Assembly (NCBI GenBank): GCA_006227965.1
Contig: SBFL01000135.1
Coordinates: 1 to 8,454, forward strand
Length of the DNA stretch: 8,454 bases
Origin: Bacteroidota bacterium
GTDB lineage: Bacteria; Bacteroidota; Bacteroidia; Flavobacteriales; Flavobacteriaceae
Reading direction: 5' to 3'
The first letter of the stretch is position 1. Each line of letters begins with the position of its first letter. A program made the position numbers and the translations under genes. The notes beneath the pieces are model-generated. The model was not told the DNA's origin. It saw only the letters and a program-made list of their open reading frames with translations, and did no database searches. Of the stretch, positions 7,316 to 8,454 are shown one piece after another.

Positions 7316-8454
7316 TTAATTTCTTTCTACTAATTGAATCTTCTGAAACACCATCCCGTAATGGCTGCCGGGGGGATTTTCAATAATCTGCTGTCCGTTC
7401 CAGTCCTTTGCGAAATTGCCCGAATAAAGCAGCCACATTTGTTTCCCGTCCGTACTGATAAACTTGGAAGGGATATTTACAAAATAGGCCTGCTCTCCAA
7501 AATCTTTCAGATAGCTGATTATCTTCCAGTCTCCATCCAGCCTTTCCGATTCGAGTATGTAGGTGTTCATTTTTGAAACCGTATTCCCCCCATCGGTCAC
7601 GCACATCAGGTACTTTTTCAGGGGGGCATTATAGGTGATGGTGACACAGCCCATGTTGTTGTTCCATTCAAGCAAAGGCTTTATGGCCTTGAAATCACTG
7701 GTCCATATTGGATTACCGCCGGCATCCTTTCCTCCATAGAACTCATATTTCGAGGCATCGTTGATATTCTCCACGGATGGGCTTACTCTCAGCAAATAGA
7801 TCTGGTCGCCCGTGATCCAGCTGTCGTTCCAGAAGCGCCACCTGGTATCTGTGGTATCGGCACCATGGGCAACCAGGTAGGCCTTGCCATCGGGTGAATG
7901 CTCCATGTTTTTGCCAAAATCCACAAAGTGGGGAGCGCCAATTTTTACCGGATATCCGTTTATTCCAGTTTCCCCAAACAGGGGCCTGGATGGCGTGTGA
8001 GGGCATACTGTCCAGGTACGGCCGTAGTTGGTGGAGTAGCGGAAACCCACAAAGGGCCCCATCCATGGCCAGTTTACAGTTAAGTTCCCGTACTGCGTAC
8101 TGCCGGCGGGACCAAGGCAATAGGTCCCGTAGTACCAAACCCCATTATAAACCAGGGAACCGCAGGGATACCTTCCCATATAGGGATTGGAGCGGGCAAG
8201 AAAGACACCGGTGCCATAGGCTTTCAGGTCCGTGGGATCGGAGCCGATGATCACCCCGATGGCGGATTGATTACGGTGCGGACCGGCTCCGGAATGGGAT
8301 AGGTCCGTATTCCCGTCCAGCCTTTTGGTGGTATTTCCGTCAGTCCAGGGCGAATACAGGGTGTCATTGGAAGCCCAGGTGGGATACCACGTGTCGCCAT
8401 AACGGTAACCGCTTTTAATTCCGAGGAATTTGATCTTATTAAAGGCTTTCGATT
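7316..8454 (-). CDS. DUF4185-like beta-propeller protein, putative glycan-active enzyme, 5' end missing
   Basis: The frame is open from the right window edge to the TAA at 7316, giving 378 visible residues; the true start and any signal peptide lie outside. An in-frame GTG at 8254 is unlikely to be the start, because the upstream codons encode similar sequence such as YGDTWYPTWASND and LYSPWTDG (visible residues 18-39). Recurrent elements of aromatic residues, Gly and Asp (WYYGTYCLG, FVGFRYSTNYGRTW, NMEHSPDGKAYL, MGCVTITYNAPLKKYLMC, YFVNIPSKFIS) fit a five-bladed propeller of the sialidase/GH43 kind. From memory this most resembles DUF4185 proteins, some of which are D-arabinan-cleaving enzymes (GH183). 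The match is by pattern only, and no catalytic residues can be assigned. It is the first visible gene of the run, 13 bases before a sulfatase gene, which supports a role in breaking down the same sulfated glycan. Coding status is firm; the family is moderate. Confidence 0.8.
   Translation of the reverse strand, partial: SKAFNKIKFLGIKSGYRYGDTWYPTWASNDTLYSPWTDGNTTKRLDGNTDLSHSGAGPHRNQSAIGVIIGSDPTDLKAYGTGVFLARSNPYMGRYPCGSLVYNGVWYYGTYCLGPAGSTQYGNLTVNWPWMGPFVGFRYSTNYGRTWTVCPHTPSRPLFGETGINGYPVKIGAPHFVDFGKNMEHSPDGKAYLVAHGADTTDTRWRFWNDSWITGDQIYLLRVSPSVENINDASKYEFYGGKDAGGNPIWTSDFKAIKPLLEWNNNMGCVTITYNAPLKKYLMCVTDGGNTVSKMNTYILESERLDGDWKIISYLKDFGEQAYFVNIPSKFISTDGKQMWLLYSGNFAKDWNGQQIIENPPGSHYGMVFQKIQLVERN

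Noticed and set aside
8252..8254. GTG start codon for the right-hand gene
   Set aside because: The frame stays open to the window edge and the upstream codons encode aromatic and Asp-rich sequence in the style of the rest of the protein, so the gene continues beyond the window.
1..8454. RNA genes, CRISPR arrays, insertion sequences, transposase or integrase fragments
   Set aside because: No tRNA-like cloverleaf, rRNA segment, regular repeat-spacer pattern or mobile-element protein was seen on either strand, and almost all bases are taken up by five intact-looking reading frames.

Overview
The window looks like part of a carbohydrate-degradation locus of a bacterium, most probably a member of Bacteroidota (Bacteroidales/Marinilabiliales type). 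This is inferred from several exported sulfatases with lipoprotein-type leaders, a secreted glycosidase with an 'AQ' cleavage site, mostly weak Shine-Dalgarno sequences and compact co-directional genes. A Planctomycetes or Verrucomicrobia-like source is not excluded, because those phyla carry similar sulfatase-rich loci. No phylogenetic marker gene is present.

All five protein genes lie on the minus strand, so the biological order runs from the right edge to the left. (1) 8454-7316: the 3' part of a gene for a beta-propeller-like glycan-active protein resembling DUF4185 proteins, with its 5' end beyond the window. (2) 7302-5818: an S1-family sulfatase. (3) 5821-4001: a second S1-family sulfatase with an extra C-terminal beta-rich region; its ATG overlaps the previous stop as ATGA. 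(4) 3976-1328: a large secreted GH38-type (alpha-mannosidase-like) glycosidase. (5) 1134 to beyond base 1: a third S1 sulfatase of a different subtype, cut off by the left edge. Gaps between genes 1 to 4 are 13, -4 and 24 bases, so these four read as one operon. A 193-base AT-rich gap with overlapping inverted repeats separates gene 4 from gene 5.

Read together, the genes suggest stepwise breakdown of a sulfated glycan. Exported or lipid-anchored sulfatases would remove sulfate esters from different positions, the GH38-type enzyme would remove an alpha-linked sugar (mannose by family precedent), and the DUF4185-like protein could be another glycosidase or glycan-binding propeller. No SusC/SusD transporter, regulator or sulfatase-maturing enzyme is in the window, so the substrate cannot be fixed from these bases. 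No RNA genes, CRISPR arrays, insertion sequences or prophage genes were seen, and coding density is close to complete.
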